Source of the DNA: Actinomycetota bacterium
GTDB lineage: Bacteria > Actinomycetota > UBA4738
Assembly: GCA_005885025.1 (NCBI GenBank)
Contig: VAYC01000032.1
Coordinates: forward strand, 1-13,879
Direction of reading: 5' to 3'
DNA length: 13,879 bases
The position numbers were made by a program, and so were the translations under genes. Positions 13,729 to 13,879 of this stretch are shown in pieces; within the stretch, counting starts at the first letter, position 1, and every line of letters begins with the position of its first letter. A model generated the notes under the pieces. That model saw nothing but the letters and a program-made list of their open reading frames with translations. It did not search any database and had not been told where the DNA came from.

Positions 13729-13879
13729 GTGCTGAGTTGGCTTTTGCTGGCTGTCCTGGGCATGATCTGGGCCGCATTCCTCCTTCCTTCCTGGCGTCGA
13801 TCACCGTCGTCCACGGTCGAGGAGTTCGAAGAGAGGCTGAACGTGCTGGCTGAGGCCAACAAGGTTACGGCTGGGCGAT
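13729..13879 (+). CDS. GlpR/SepX-like membrane protein, N-terminal 50 codons (3' end outside window)
   Basis: GTG 13729 follows GGGAGGGG with good spacing. The translated start is one membrane helix (MLSWLLLAVLGMIWAAFLLP), then SWRRSPSSTVEEFEERLNVL and AEANKVTAGR, running off the window. This is the N-terminal pattern of conserved actinobacterial membrane proteins known as SepX in Streptomyces (septum formation) and GlpR in Corynebacterium (membrane receptor for Glp): an N-out helix, WRR, and a ST-x-EEFxxRLxVL helix. Its place downstream of galU-glp fits Rv0996 of M. tuberculosis. The rest of the protein, normally a cytoplasmic low-complexity part and further membrane helices, is not visible. 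The other frame across this DNA has no site or motif to support it. Confidence 0.75.
   Translation, partial: MLSWLLLAVLGMIWAAFLLPSWRRSPSSTVEEFEERLNVLAEANKVTAGR

Noticed and set aside
1..13879. tRNA or rRNA genes, insertion sequences, phage genes, CRISPR arrays
   Set aside because: No cloverleaf with a conserved T-loop, no transposase or integrase motifs and no short spaced repeats were found on reading either strand.

Overview
The window is GC-rich, densely coded DNA that looks actinobacterial (Actinomycetota). The clearest lineage markers are the run galU - gephyrin-like glp/moeA - moaC - membrane protein of the GlpR/SepX type at the right end, a zinc-ribbon protein like M. tuberculosis Rv0991c beside galU, a polyprenol-dependent mannosyltransferase of the MptA/MptB type, and TAnnnT-type -10 boxes close to start codons. 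I cannot name a genus. No tRNA, rRNA, CRISPR array, insertion sequence or phage gene is visible. The overall picture is ordinary chromosome with one mildly disturbed accessory stretch (about 1.9-4.9 kb).

Left part (1-4980): the 3' end of a SixA-type phosphohistidine phosphatase converges with a Ppx/GppA exopolyphosphatase. Next come a secreted seven-bladed propeller of the Vgb (virginiamycin B lyase) fold, a receiver-only response regulator, a divergent 66-residue four-cysteine protein resembling HiPIP iron-sulfur proteins, and an MFS exporter that has lost its first ~80 residues.

Middle (4981-9365): a multi-membrane-span GT-C mannosyltransferase converges, with a 17-bp overlap, on a secreted subtilisin-family protease. 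A lone CpaB/SAF-domain protein follows, with no other Flp pilus genes.

Right part (9556-13879): a minus-strand operon, Ruc-like zinc-ribbon protein then MTA phosphorylase, appears to be transcribed from a perfect TATAAT placed 7 nt before the first ATG, implying a leaderless message. The phosphorylase has no ATG/GTG/TTG start and seems to begin at CTG behind a strong Shine-Dalgarno site. Divergently, galU, the gephyrin-like gene and moaC form a tight operon, followed by the first 50 codons of a GlpR/SepX-like membrane protein with its own likely promoter. The gephyrin-like protein lacks the two lysines of the MoeA KPGKP motif. That fits the cell-division protein Glp, whose membrane partner is GlpR, better than an ordinary molybdotransferase.

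No stretch without a gene exceeds about 190 bases. I did not find a clearly undescribed multi-gene system. The best leads are the Glp-GlpR/SepX module, the HiPIP-like small protein and the CTG-started phosphorylase.
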